DNA from: Rhodocyclaceae bacterium
Lineage (GTDB): Bacteria; Pseudomonadota; Gammaproteobacteria; Burkholderiales; Rhodocyclaceae
Length of the DNA stretch: 64,000 nt
NCBI GenBank assembly: GCA_016718525.1
Contig: JADKDD010000001.1
Span: 186,001-250,000 of the forward strand
Direction: 5' to 3'
Under the pieces are notes generated by a model. The model saw only the letters and a program-made list of their open reading frames with translations, was not told the DNA's origin and made no database searches. Below, piece after piece: positions 28,327 to 36,974 of the stretch; positions within the stretch are counted from its first letter, which is position 1; every line of letters begins with the position of its first letter. The position numbers were made by a program, and so were the translations under genes.

Positions 28327-29196
28327 TCAGGGAGTGCCTGCTCCCGGCACCGACACCTCGACTACGCGTAAGGTCGCGCTGGGAGACTGTGCGATCTCTG
28401 CCGGATTGTGCGAATCCGAGGCGCTAATGAACAGGTGACGACCTTCCGGCCCGCCAAGCATTACGGCATAGGCGTGGGTATCCAACTCGATACGGTCGGT
28501 AATTTCGCCGCCCTCGCGTACGCGCATTACCGCGGGTTTGCCGTCCGGATTAGCCAGCCAGACGGCGCCTTCGCTGTCGAGGCAAATACCATCGGGATGC
28601 ACATCGGCGGGCAGTTGCGCATAGACACGGCGATTAGCCAGAGCGCCATCGGTGAGGATGTCAAAGGCGCTCAGGCGGCTGCCCATGCACTCGGCCACGA
28701 TCAAGGTTTTGTTATCGGGCGTGATGACCATTCCGTTCGGAAAGTGCAAGTCCTTGGCCACGATCCTTGTGCTGCCATCGGGCTCGACACAGGCGATCAC
28801 GCAGGTGTCGACCGGCTTGTTGGCGGGGTCCCAGAAGTTGTAACCAATGTCACCAACATACAGGCGGCCGTGCGCATCCACGATGCCATCGCTCAGACAG
28901 AAAACGGTCAGGCCGCTGAGGTCGGCCAGCTCGGTCAGCGCAGTGCCATCCCAGCGATAAACATGTCGTTGCAACGCATCACCAACGATCAGGCTGCCAT
29001 CCGGGCAGGCACCGAAGCCATTGGGTTTGAATGGTAGTACGACGACTGTTTTCAGATCGCCGTCGAGATCCGCCGTCTTGATACGCTCGTCATGGATGTC
29101 GAGAAACCAGAGTTTGCCATCGTGCCAGCGCGGGCTTTCGGTAAAGCGTAGACCGCGACCTTTTTCAATCAAAACCTTGTTAGTGTTGATCATCAT
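28327..29196 (-). CDS. SMP-30/gluconolactonase family protein
   Basis: This 289-residue protein has the six-bladed propeller pattern of SMP-30/LRE lactonases, which hydrolyse lactones with a bound divalent metal. Segments seen are RFTESPRWHDGKLWFLDI (with the metal-binding Glu), NGFGACPDGSLIVGD, DLHFPNGMVITPDNKTLIV, with the usual Asn-Gly, and HPDGICLDSEGAVW with the catalytic Asp. There is no signal peptide. A GAGGAGA ribosome site precedes the ATG. It follows the MBL-fold gene on the same strand with a gap of about 90 bases. I infer ring-lactone hydrolysis in the catabolic cluster. Confidence 0.88.
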   Translation of the reverse strand: MMINTNKVLIEKGRGLRFTESPRWHDGKLWFLDIHDERIKTADLDGDLKTVVVLPFKPNGFGACPDGSLIVGDALQRHVYRWDGTALTELADLSGLTVFCLSDGIVDAHGRLYVGDIGYNFWDPANKPVDTCVIACVEPDGSTRIVAKDLHFPNGMVITPDNKTLIVAECMGSRLSAFDILTDGALANRRVYAQLPADVHPDGICLDSEGAVWLANPDGKPAVMRVREGGEITDRIELDTHAYAVMLGGPEGRHLFISASDSHNPAEIAQSPSATLRVVEVSVPGAGTP

Positions 29197-29286
29197 GACT
29201 TCTCCTCAAGGTGTTTAGTAAGGTCACCGTATTAACTGCAAGAAATATTGAACAGCTCAGACAACGGGCGTGGCGTGCGCCTGTGC

Positions 29287-30417
29287 TCATTCTTGCGGGA
29301 GACGGACGGTGGCCAAATCGGTTCCGACAACAATGTGACCGGTGAACCCGCCTTCCTGGGCGGACTTGATGTAGTCGGTTTCGGTTAGCGGGCCGCCGGG
29401 TATCTTCCATGGCCCTTGCGTTGCGGCTCCAAGCGACGGCCCGAGATGGGTGAGCATGAGGTGTTTGGTGCCGGTGCGCTGCGCCATGGCACCGAGGTCG
29501 GTCGCATTGCTCTGGCGGTAATAGATCACCGGCGGCATTCCGGCGCCTTTTTCCGGGGCAAGGATGGGATGAACCGCTGAATGCACGATGATGTCAGCGC
29601 CCTTGGCCAGCTTTTCCACCTCGTCCGACGTCGACGTTTTGCGTGGAGGCAACATCACATCGTTACTGGCATCGCCACCGATCACCACGCTGCCGAGCGG
29701 AGTGTCGACGCGGTAGGAGGCGTGGCCCGGAATGTGGTTTGAGCGGATGGCGCTGACTTTCACCTCGCCCGAAGTCCATACGACTTGGGCATCATTGTTG
29801 GGCTTGAACTCGATGACATTGATCAGGGCCACGGGCCCATCCGTATTGAGGCGTGGTGCCTCGCTAATACGCTGGGCGGTTTCACCTGCGAGTTGATAAG
29901 CATCATCACTGTGGGCAACAAATTTGCTGCAGCTGACGGTGAAATTTCCGGTGAACGATTTCACTTCGCTGCTGCAGACCACGTCAAGTTTCCGGGTTGC
30001 AGGGGCACCGAACAGCCAGCGCATCTGGGCGATATCGGAGAATCCTTCAACATGATCTGAATGCATGTGCGTAAAAAAGACCGCGTTGAGCTGGGACGCC
30101 TGGAGTCCGAGTTGTGCGAGTCGCATCAGGGTTCCGCGGCCTGCATCGAACTGCATCACCACGGCGCTGCAGTTGTTGGCGTTGTCGCCGTAACGCACCA
30201 ACGTTCCAGGACCGGCGAGGTCGTTGAAAGGTGGTGGCCCTCCTGTGCCGGTTAGCGTGACGCTCATACAAGGCGCGGCTTGTGCGCTTGGCACGCCGGC
30301 AACAAGCAACACTGCCAAAAGGCCGGTGACTATTGCAAGCATTGATCTACTCACTGCTACGCTCCTCGAACTTTGTCTGAATGGTTTTGTTTGCTCGACG
30401 AGTTTGCGCTGATTCAT
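29287..30417 (-). CDS. Exported MBL-fold metallo-hydrolase
   Basis: This 376-residue enzyme belongs to the metallo-beta-lactamase superfamily. The zinc motif THMHSDH gives His117, His119, Asp121 and His122. Later ligands are plausible at NHIPGHASYR, VIGGDASND and LTHLG. A hydrophobic stretch at 27-47 ending AQA indicates export to the periplasm. A start at Met26 (30342) would give a more typical signal peptide, but the ATG at 30417 overlaps the cupin stop by four bases and so is favoured. It resembles ribonuclease Z or arylsulfatase-type hydrolases; the substrate is unknown. Confidence 0.85.
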   Translation of the reverse strand: MNQRKLVEQTKPFRQSSRSVAVSRSMLAIVTGLLAVLLVAGVPSAQAAPCMSVTLTGTGGPPPFNDLAGPGTLVRYGDNANNCSAVVMQFDAGRGTLMRLAQLGLQASQLNAVFFTHMHSDHVEGFSDIAQMRWLFGAPATRKLDVVCSSEVKSFTGNFTVSCSKFVAHSDDAYQLAGETAQRISEAPRLNTDGPVALINVIEFKPNNDAQVVWTSGEVKVSAIRSNHIPGHASYRVDTPLGSVVIGGDASNDVMLPPRKTSTSDEVEKLAKGADIIVHSAVHPILAPEKGAGMPPVIYYRQSNATDLGAMAQRTGTKHLMLTHLGPSLGAATQGPWKIPGGPLTETDYIKSAQEGGFTGHIVVGTDLATVRLPQE

Positions 30418-30782
30418 GTATTGGCCCGATTAACGAACGCCACGACGACCTCAGTGATGGCACGCGTGCTGTGACCTTTGCCGGTGAGGTCGTTGCAGAA
30501 CAGCAGGTCACCCGGGTTAAAACGGCGCGCCTCGCCATCACTTACGACGATCTCAGCCGTACCTGACAAAACGATACTCACATAAGGGTGGGGCGCTGTA
30601 TGGGAAGGTACGTCGGTGCCCGCAGGTACGGAGAAAACAAACATTTTCGAGGCCGCGCCGAAATCGGACATGCGACCGACGGGATTGGGAGGGGGGCCAA
30701 ATGCTGTTTCAGTATCTGGTACATCCTGCACCCCGAAGTGTGTTTCACCCAGCTTGTCTGTATGAATCATTGGAAATTTCAT
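30414..30782 (-). CDS. Cupin domain protein
   Basis: This 122-residue single-domain cupin has a beta-barrel motif with PSHTAPHPYVSIVLSGTAEI (metal-ligand histidines) and a second motif around FNPGDLLFCND. Small cupins act as isomerases, dioxygenases or sensors, and the role here is not defined. A GGGGAG ribosome site precedes the ATG at 30782. It is the first gene of the leftward operon cupin-MBL-SMP30 and is divergent from the SDR gene. The shared operator-like motif at 30924 lies 142 bases upstream and points toward it. Confidence 0.82.
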   Translation of the reverse strand: MKFPMIHTDKLGETHFGVQDVPDTETAFGPPPNPVGRMSDFGAASKMFVFSVPAGTDVPSHTAPHPYVSIVLSGTAEIVVSDGEARRFNPGDLLFCNDLTGKGHSTRAITEVVVAFVNRANT

Positions 30783-30923
30783 GTCTGGCTCCCCTTGTTA
30801 AAGTTTTTTACTGTCACGGTCGAACGACTTTTTGAGCACATCTCCGACATCCACTGTTGTATTGGCAAGCGGCGGAACTGCACTCTCTGATGTTCGAAGT
30901 TTCGATCAACCAAATCCATCCGG

Positions 30924-30941
30924 CTATCGGAAATCCGCAAA
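30924..30941 (-). promoter_or_regulatory. Shared operator-like motif, site 2 (cupin promoter)
   Basis: Read on the minus strand it is TTTGCGGATTTCCGATAG, facing the cupin gene. Its centre is 43 bases from the centre of site 3, about four helical turns, so proteins bound at the two sites would lie on the same face of the DNA. Confidence 0.75.
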
Positions 30942-30966
30942 ACTCGGAATGTCGATATTTCGCGGG

Positions 30967-30984
30967 TTTGCGGAATTCCGATAG
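30967..30984 (+). promoter_or_regulatory. Shared operator-like motif, site 3 (SDR promoter)
   Basis: The plus strand reads TTTGCGGAATTCCGATAG, identical to site 1. It ends 103 bases before the SDR start at 31088 and faces it. With site 2 it forms an inverted pair in the divergent cupin/SDR promoter region. Confidence 0.75.
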
Positions 30985-31087
30985 TTTCAATTGGCTCGGC
31001 ACATGAAAATCCTCCTCATACCGCAGCTGAAGTTCGGCGTCAGTGCGGCGACGAAAAGCCGATTTCACATTAGTACAAGGAGAACTC

Positions 31088-31939
31088 ATGGAAAAGACCG
31101 TCGTTATTACCGGGGCATCGACTGGCATAGGCTACGCCGCCGCCAAGGAACTCATCGCAAGGGGCTACCACGTCTTTGGCAGCGTCCGCAAAACATCTGA
31201 CGGTGAGCGCGTCCAAAGCGAGCTAGGAAACTCATTCACACCACTACTGTTTGATGTCACCAACCACGCGGCGCTGCCCGAAGCCGTCGAGCAAGTGCGC
31301 GCTGCCGTCGGTGACAACGGCATTGCCGGCCTGATCAACAATGCCGGCATCGCGCATACCGGGCCGTTGATGCATCTGCCCTTAAATGAATTCCGTCAGG
31401 TCTTTGAGATCAACGTGGTTGGAGTATTAGCGGTGACACAGGCCTTTCTGCCTTTGCTGGGAGGGCGGCGCAATTGCCCGCACGCGCCGGGGCGCGTCAT
31501 CAACATGAGCTCGATCAGTGGCGGCACCACATTCCCGATGGTCGCCACCTATGCGGTCTCCAAACATGCGCTCGAGGCCCTCACCGATGGCATGCGTCGT
31601 GAGCTGAGCCTTTATGGCATCGAGGTCAGCGCCATCGAGCCGGGTACGATCAAAACGCCGATCTGGGAAAAGCGGCCCGAGTCCGCGCTCGACCAGCGCT
31701 ACGACGATACTGATTTTGCGCAGGCCATGAAAAACATGACCGGGGTTGCTGACCGCGAACTGGCAAAAGCCAAGCCCATGAGCGTTGTCATCGATGCGAT
31801 CGTTGACGCCCTCGAAGCATCCCGCCCCAAGACCCGCTACCCGTTGGTGGGATTGTGGCATCTGCGCAAGGTGCTGCCGGACCGCCTGCTCGACCGCTTG
31901 ATGCTCAAGGAAATTGGCGGTCTGGATCGACTGCGTTGA
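31088..31939 (+). CDS. Short-chain dehydrogenase/reductase
   Basis: This 283-residue classical SDR has the NAD(P)-binding motif TGASTGIG near residue 8, NNAG near 86, the catalytic serine in MSSISGG, and the YAVSK active-site motif. It would oxidise a hydroxyl or reduce a ketone on the pathway intermediate. The start at 31088 (MEKTVVITG) follows an AAGGAGA ribosome site; an earlier in-frame ATG at 31043 would add 15 non-family residues. It is the first gene of the rightward part of the catabolic cluster. Confidence 0.9.
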   Translation: MEKTVVITGASTGIGYAAAKELIARGYHVFGSVRKTSDGERVQSELGNSFTPLLFDVTNHAALPEAVEQVRAAVGDNGIAGLINNAGIAHTGPLMHLPLNEFRQVFEINVVGVLAVTQAFLPLLGGRRNCPHAPGRVINMSSISGGTTFPMVATYAVSKHALEALTDGMRRELSLYGIEVSAIEPGTIKTPIWEKRPESALDQRYDDTDFAQAMKNMTGVADRELAKAKPMSVVIDAIVDALEASRPKTRYPLVGLWHLRKVLPDRLLDRLMLKEIGGLDRLR

Positions 31940-32028
31940 ATGCGCTGCGACTCATCTGCTCGGCGAGTTGGTGCTGACGAGACGGTGTTCGCAGCGGGTC
32001 TTCCCCAAACACGTGAGGTGATTTCGAG

Positions 32029-33066
32029 ATGATGTATTGCTATCTGAAAACTCGACAGGTTGGCGCAGTGCAGTGGCTGGAACTGCACAATCCACCGGTC
32101 AATTTTCTCAACACCGACATCCTGATCGAGCTTCACCACGCCATCCGCGCGGCCGAGCAGGATGACAACGTGCGCGTGTTGGTGCTCACCGGTGGGTTGG
32201 ATGATCGCTATGTTTTTCATTTTTCGGTAGACGAACTCAAGCAGGCAGGACACGACGTGCGTAAGCTGGGACTCGGTCACCTGTTCAAGACGCCAGTGAT
32301 AGCCACGTTAATGCGTTGGCATACGGCGCTCGGTTTTCGCCTGATGAGACGTTTCAGACTTTACGAGCAGATCTACCTTGCCCTGATGCGCCGACTGCGC
32401 CCATATGCGCCGACGATCTTCACCATGGCACAGATGGCCGCTACCTATTTCGCCATAGAGAATTGCCAGAAGATCACCATTGCTGCCATCAATGGCACCT
32501 GTAATGGTGGCGGCACGGAGATGAGCGCCTGCTTTGACTTTCGCTTCATGGTTGGTGATGCGGGCTTTACCATCGGCCAGCCCGAAGTGTTGATTGGCAT
32601 ACTCGCCGGCGGTGGCGGCACCCAGCGAGTGACACGCCTGATTGGCAAAGCCAAAGCGATGGAGCTCATGCTGGCCTGCGATCAGATCAGCCCACAGGAA
32701 GCCAAGCGCATCAACCTGATTACCGATCATTTCCCCAAGCTAGAGTTGGCTGCGAAAGTACAGGCCTATGCCGAGCGACTGGCCCTGCGCAGCATGACCG
32801 CTTGCAGCGAAACGCGTTACGCGATCCATCACGGCTACGAAATGGAACTGACGTGCGGCCTCGCGCTGGAAATGGCCGGCATTGTTCGCTGTTTCGACGA
32901 TCCCGGCACTCAGGCCGCGCTCGCCGATTACGCCAACTACCTGCAGGCCGAGGTGATGGACAAGCCGGATGCCCCCGCCAGCATGGCCGAAATATCGCCT
33001 GCCATGGAGAGCGAGCGCTTCACTCGGCACTTTGGCGCGCCCGTTTTGTACAAACTCGAAAACTGA
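32029..33066 (+). CDS. Enoyl-CoA hydratase/isomerase family protein with insertion
   Basis: This 345-residue crotonase-fold protein is about 85 residues longer than a standard enoyl-CoA hydratase. The catalytic glutamates appear conserved at Glu164 (NGGGTEMS) and Glu186 (GQPEVLIG), followed by AGGGGTQRVTRLIGKAKAME. The extra sequence is at about 72-143, between the oxyanion-hole strand and the NGTCNGGG loop, and is rich in Arg, Leu and Met (RWHTALGFRLMRRFRLYEQI). It may shape an unusually large substrate pocket. It could hydrate, isomerise or hydrolyse a CoA ester. It lies 89 bases after the SDR gene. Confidence 0.85.
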   Translation: MMYCYLKTRQVGAVQWLELHNPPVNFLNTDILIELHHAIRAAEQDDNVRVLVLTGGLDDRYVFHFSVDELKQAGHDVRKLGLGHLFKTPVIATLMRWHTALGFRLMRRFRLYEQIYLALMRRLRPYAPTIFTMAQMAATYFAIENCQKITIAAINGTCNGGGTEMSACFDFRFMVGDAGFTIGQPEVLIGILAGGGGTQRVTRLIGKAKAMELMLACDQISPQEAKRINLITDHFPKLELAAKVQAYAERLALRSMTACSETRYAIHHGYEMELTCGLALEMAGIVRCFDDPGTQAALADYANYLQAEVMDKPDAPASMAEISPAMESERFTRHFGAPVLYKLEN

Positions 33067-33073
33067 TTTTCGC

Positions 33074-33091
33074 TTTGCGGATTTCCGATAG
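33074..33091 (+). promoter_or_regulatory. Shared operator-like motif, site 4 (thiolase promoter)
   Basis: The sequence TTTGCGGATTTCCGATAG starts 8 bases after the end of the enoyl-CoA hydratase-like gene and 82 bases before the thiolase start, facing it. It implies that the thiolase gene has its own promoter. Confidence 0.75.
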
Positions 33092-33172
33092 TCCGTTCTT
33101 TTGTTCCACAGCAAAATGTATGCAAAGCAACGCGAACAGACGACATAACTCCCCGGACAAAGGACAATTCAA

Positions 33173-34411
33173 ATGAAGATGAACGCATACGTAGCCGGTG
33201 TTGGCATGGTGAAATTTGGCAAACACCTAGACCGAACGCTCAAAGGACTCGCCGCCGAGGCGATACAACTGGCGCTGACGGATGCAGGACTGGACAAGTC
33301 AGCGATCCAGGCCGCTTGGATGGGTAACGCCGCCGCCGGTGTTGTCACCGGTCAGGAAATGATTCGCGGCGAAGTCGCCCTGCGCAGCATGGGCATCGGC
33401 AAGATCCCCGTAGTTAATGTCGAGAATGCATGCGCATCGTCGTCCACTGCATTCCAGCAAGCCTGCGCTATGGTCACGGCGGGTATGTACGACATCGTGC
33501 TGGCCTGCGGCAGCGAAAAACTCTTTCATGAAGACAAGGTGCGCAGTTTGGGCGCGTTCAGCAGCGCTGTTGATGTCGAAGACCCCGATGGTGCAGTTAA
33601 TGTCGTCAAGCGTATTGCCGCCGAAATCGGCGAACCGTTTGATGCGTCGACAGCCGGAGTCGGCCGTTCTATCTTTATGGATATTTACTCCGTGATGGCA
33701 AAAAAGCACATGAAGAAATATGGCAGCACCAAGAACCATTTCGCGATGGTCGCCGCTAAAAATTCCTTCCACGGCAGCATGAATGCCCGCGCCCAGTTCC
33801 AGGAAGTGCTGACGGTCGAACAGGTGCTCGCTGCCCGCGCAATCATCGAGCCGCTAACCCTGCCAATGTGCTCGCCGATTGGCGATGGCGCCGCAGCAGT
33901 CATTATCGTCAGCGAACGCAAAGCGCGCGAACTGGGCCTGCAACATAAGATCAAGGTAGCTGCCTCGGCATTGGTGTCGGGATGGGACTTCACCGACCCA
34001 AGCGAGTCAGTCGGTGCGCTGGCCGCCCAGCAGGTCTATGCCGCAACTGGCATTGGCCCACAGGACTTGTCGTGCGTTGAGCTTCACGATGCCTCGGCAC
34101 CGTCGGAAATTGCTGCTTACGAATACCTCGGTCTGTGTGGGCCTGGCGAAGGGGCAAAACTCATTGAGACGCGGGCGACCTATCTGGGCGGACGCATTCC
34201 GGTCAACGTCTCTGGCGGCTTGTTGCGCAAGGGGCACCCGGTCGGCGCCACTGGCTGCGCCCAGATTGTCGAACTCACCGAGCAGTTGCGCGGGCAATCC
34301 GGCAAACGCCAGATCGAGGGGGCTCGCATCGCTTTGGCGCACAACGGTGGCGGCGCCATCGGCACCGATGCAGCGGCCACTGTCGTAACGCTCCTGACCA
34401 AGGAACACTGA
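33173..34411 (+). CDS. SCP-x-type thiolase (acetyl-CoA acetyltransferase-like)
   Basis: This 412-residue protein is a thiolase of the lipid-transfer-protein (SCP-x) type. The nucleophile is Cys87 in NVENACASSSTAF. The later motifs are ELHDASAPSE and GHPVGATGCAQIVEL, with the catalytic His. Members of this class cleave 3-ketoacyl-CoA esters of bulky substrates such as sterol side chains. No DUF35 partner protein, often found beside such thiolases, is present. It ends one base before the ATG of the acyl-CoA ligase gene, so the two are translationally linked. Confidence 0.88.
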   Translation: MKMNAYVAGVGMVKFGKHLDRTLKGLAAEAIQLALTDAGLDKSAIQAAWMGNAAAGVVTGQEMIRGEVALRSMGIGKIPVVNVENACASSSTAFQQACAMVTAGMYDIVLACGSEKLFHEDKVRSLGAFSSAVDVEDPDGAVNVVKRIAAEIGEPFDASTAGVGRSIFMDIYSVMAKKHMKKYGSTKNHFAMVAAKNSFHGSMNARAQFQEVLTVEQVLAARAIIEPLTLPMCSPIGDGAAAVIIVSERKARELGLQHKIKVAASALVSGWDFTDPSESVGALAAQQVYAATGIGPQDLSCVELHDASAPSEIAAYEYLGLCGPGEGAKLIETRATYLGGRIPVNVSGGLLRKGHPVGATGCAQIVELTEQLRGQSGKRQIEGARIALAHNGGGAIGTDAAATVVTLLTKEH

Positions 34412-34412
34412 A

Positions 34413-36041
34413 ATGACAACTTACGATCCCTTGACTTTGGCTGGAGTGGTTCAACAACAAGCGACCACCCATCCTGAGTTTGTGGTGGTCACTGTCGAAG
34501 GTGCCGGCGTGCGCGCGGACGAAACTCGGACCTATGCCCAACTCTGGGAGAACAGCCAGCACCTGGCCGCTGGCTTGCAGCGCCTCGGCCTGAAGTCCGG
34601 TGACATGGTCGGCACGCTGCTGGCCAACCATGTCGAATTCATTGATCTGATGGTGGCTGGCTCGCTACTTGGTGTGGCGCTGGTGCCGATAGACCCGCGT
34701 ACCAAAGGCGATAAGCTGATTTACATGCTCGGATCGGTCGGCTGCAAAGCCGTCATCGCCGGCGACTACGCATTGACGGAAATTGCAGCGGTGCGGTCCC
34801 ATATCGATAGCGTGAAGTGGGTGATTGGTTTGCCCACTGATGAGGGTAAAGCCACAGTCGGGCAGTTGCGTACCGGCAACATCATCCCCTATGCCGAGAT
34901 CGCCAGTGCCGATACCACTCAGGCACATTTCCCCGGCAGCAGACCCGATGACGCCATGGAGCTGATCTACACCTCCGGAACGACCGGCGATCCCAAGGGA
35001 ATTGTCATGACCTCGCGTCGCTATGTCGAGACTGCCAAAATTCTGCCCGTGTTGTTCGGCTTTAAATCTGATGACCGACTCTACTCCGGCTTGTCATTGA
35101 CCCACGCCAATGCCCAACTCATCACCTTGGGGACCGCGCTGGTCAATGCGCTGCCCTGCGTGCTGTCGCGGCGTTTTTCGAAGTCACGCCTGTGGGACAT
35201 CACGCGCCAGTACGGCTGCACCAACTTCACCCTGCTGGGTGGCATGACCACTGCCATCTATGCCGAGCCACCCAAGACCAATGATGGCGACAATCCTGTG
35301 CGCAGCATCATCTCGGCGGGTATGCCAGCGACGATCTGGGAGGAATTCGCGCGGCGCTTCGACGTCAAGCTCTACGAGTTCTATGGTGCGGCCGAGGGCG
35401 GGCTTACCGGAAATCCGCCAGGTAGCGGGCCGATCGGCAGCATTGGCAAACCGGTGACCAACCTCGATCACCGTATTGTCGATGACCATGGCCAGGACGT
35501 TGTTGCCGACACCCATGGTGAGCGCATCGGCGAACTGTTATTCCGAGCCAAGGATGGCACGCCCTTTAAGGTTGAGTATTACGGTAACCCGGAAGCCAGC
35601 GCCAAAAAGTGTGCTGATGGTTGGTTGCATATGGGCGACGTGGTGCGTGAAGACAAAGACGGCTGGCTATATTTCATGTTCCGCAAGGGTAGCGGCATCC
35701 GGCGCAACGGCGATTTCATTAACGCCGCCTTCATCGAGAAGGTAATTGCCGAGATGCCTGACGTCGATGACGTCTATGTCTATGGCATTCCCTCTGCCAA
35801 TGGTGTGCCGGGCGAGAAGGATGTGGTCGCGGCTGTGGTACCAAAAGACGCCGACCATGGCCGGTTTGACGTGCAGGCCCTGTACAAGACCTGTCGCACA
35901 AAGTTGGAGGCCAACTTCGTGCCCAGCTATATCCAGGTGTTGCATCAGATTCCGAAAACCGCCTCGGAAAAGCCTCAGGATCGGTTTCTTGTCGAGGCAC
36001 TGGAGAACAGTCCCGGTACCGTCCACAAAGAAGCGCGTTGA
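34413..36041 (+). CDS. AMP-dependent acyl-CoA ligase
   Basis: This 542-residue ANL enzyme would activate the pathway acid to its CoA ester. The phosphate-binding loop IYTSGTTGDPKG is near residue 188. YEFYGAAEGG is near 325, and a C-terminal domain has FRKGSGIRRNGDFINAAFIE in place of the usual hinge with Asp-Arg. A C-terminal Lys (PKTASEKPQDRF) may be the adenylation lysine. The hinge is atypical and resembles the crotonobetaine/carnitine-CoA ligase branch. It pairs tightly with the thiolase gene. Confidence 0.87.
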   Translation: MTTYDPLTLAGVVQQQATTHPEFVVVTVEGAGVRADETRTYAQLWENSQHLAAGLQRLGLKSGDMVGTLLANHVEFIDLMVAGSLLGVALVPIDPRTKGDKLIYMLGSVGCKAVIAGDYALTEIAAVRSHIDSVKWVIGLPTDEGKATVGQLRTGNIIPYAEIASADTTQAHFPGSRPDDAMELIYTSGTTGDPKGIVMTSRRYVETAKILPVLFGFKSDDRLYSGLSLTHANAQLITLGTALVNALPCVLSRRFSKSRLWDITRQYGCTNFTLLGGMTTAIYAEPPKTNDGDNPVRSIISAGMPATIWEEFARRFDVKLYEFYGAAEGGLTGNPPGSGPIGSIGKPVTNLDHRIVDDHGQDVVADTHGERIGELLFRAKDGTPFKVEYYGNPEASAKKCADGWLHMGDVVREDKDGWLYFMFRKGSGIRRNGDFINAAFIEKVIAEMPDVDDVYVYGIPSANGVPGEKDVVAAVVPKDADHGRFDVQALYKTCRTKLEANFVPSYIQVLHQIPKTASEKPQDRFLVEALENSPGTVHKEAR

Positions 36042-36064
36042 CCCGACACAAAACGATTTTTGGT

Positions 36065-36082
36065 TTTGCGGAATTTCGATAG
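36065..36082 (+). promoter_or_regulatory. Shared operator-like motif, site 5 (cyclase-family promoter)
   Basis: The sequence TTTGCGGAATTTCGATAG differs from site 1 by one base. It lies 71 bases before the cyclase-family start and faces it. A hairpin CCCGGC-ACCTC-GCCGGG (36083-36099) follows directly; it has no T run. Confidence 0.72.
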
Positions 36083-36152
36083 CCCGGCACCTCGCCGGGC
36101 GCGAAACTGATCGCGGAGCTTCAATAATTCACTACAAGACCGGAGACTAACC

Positions 36153-36950
36153 ATGACTCGCCTGATAGACCTGACCCAGACCCTCGACCCCGATAATCGC
36201 GCCAAGCTGCCGCCACAGCTGATGAGCGCAGCGCCGGTGATGTCCCCCGCCATTGAGTACTATCACCCGGCGGAAAAGGGCGCCGACGAGTTTTGTCGTT
36301 ACCTCGGCTGCCATCATGACGATCTACCGGATGGCGAAGGCTGGGGCGCCGAGTTGCTGACCGACATGTCGTCGCATTGCGGCACCCACGTCGATGCGCC
36401 GCTGCACAGCGGCTCGAAGATCGCGGGCATGCCTGCCCGTACCATCACCGATATCCCACTGGAAGAGCTCTATCGTCCTGGCATGGTGCTGGATGTGCGT
36501 CCCTGGGCCAAACTGGGGGAGGAAATCACCATCGCAATGCTGGATGCCGCCATGGCGGCCACCGGCAGCACCATCCAGCCAGGGATGGCAGTGCTGATCC
36601 GCACCGGTCAGGAGCAGTTCAAACTAACCGATCTGCAGTTTTACATGCAACCGGGCATGAGTCGCGCCAGCACGTTGCACCTGACCCGCCAGGGCGCCAC
36701 CATCCTGGGTACCGACGCGGTGGGCTGGGATCTGCCCTTTGGCTTGATGGCTATGAAATTCCAGACGAGCAAGGACAAGAGCGTGCTGTGGGATGGCCAC
36801 AAGGCCATCGTCGAGCGCGAAGCCTTCATCGTGCAGCAGATGTGCAATCTCGGCGCCTTGCCGCTATCCGGCTTCATGGTCGGCTTCTTCCCGATCAAGC
36901 TGGCCCGTTGTAGTGCCGCCCCCGCACGCGTGGTTGCATTTGTAGATTAA
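36153..36950 (+). CDS. Cyclase-family hydrolase (kynurenine formamidase-like)
   Basis: This 265-residue protein belongs to the metal-dependent cyclase/KynB-like hydrolases. The metal-binding signature SHCGTHVDAPLH, with its HxGTHxDxPxH pattern, lies near residue 78. A further conserved segment GTDAVGWDLPFGLM is near 188. Family members hydrolyse amides, cyclic esters or ring ketones. I infer that it opens a ring or hydrolyses an ester in this pathway. The gene starts after a GGAGACTAACC stretch, with its own upstream operator-like motif. Confidence 0.85.
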   Translation: MTRLIDLTQTLDPDNRAKLPPQLMSAAPVMSPAIEYYHPAEKGADEFCRYLGCHHDDLPDGEGWGAELLTDMSSHCGTHVDAPLHSGSKIAGMPARTITDIPLEELYRPGMVLDVRPWAKLGEEITIAMLDAAMAATGSTIQPGMAVLIRTGQEQFKLTDLQFYMQPGMSRASTLHLTRQGATILGTDAVGWDLPFGLMAMKFQTSKDKSVLWDGHKAIVEREAFIVQQMCNLGALPLSGFMVGFFPIKLARCSAAPARVVAFVD

Positions 36951-36974
36951 TTCACGCCAGAGAGGAATCGAACG

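Noticed and set aside
36083..36099. Hairpin CCCGGC-ACCTC-GCCGGG as a terminator of the acyl-CoA ligase gene
   Set aside because: The stem is sound but no T run follows, and it adjoins operator-like site 5, so a regulatory role is as likely.
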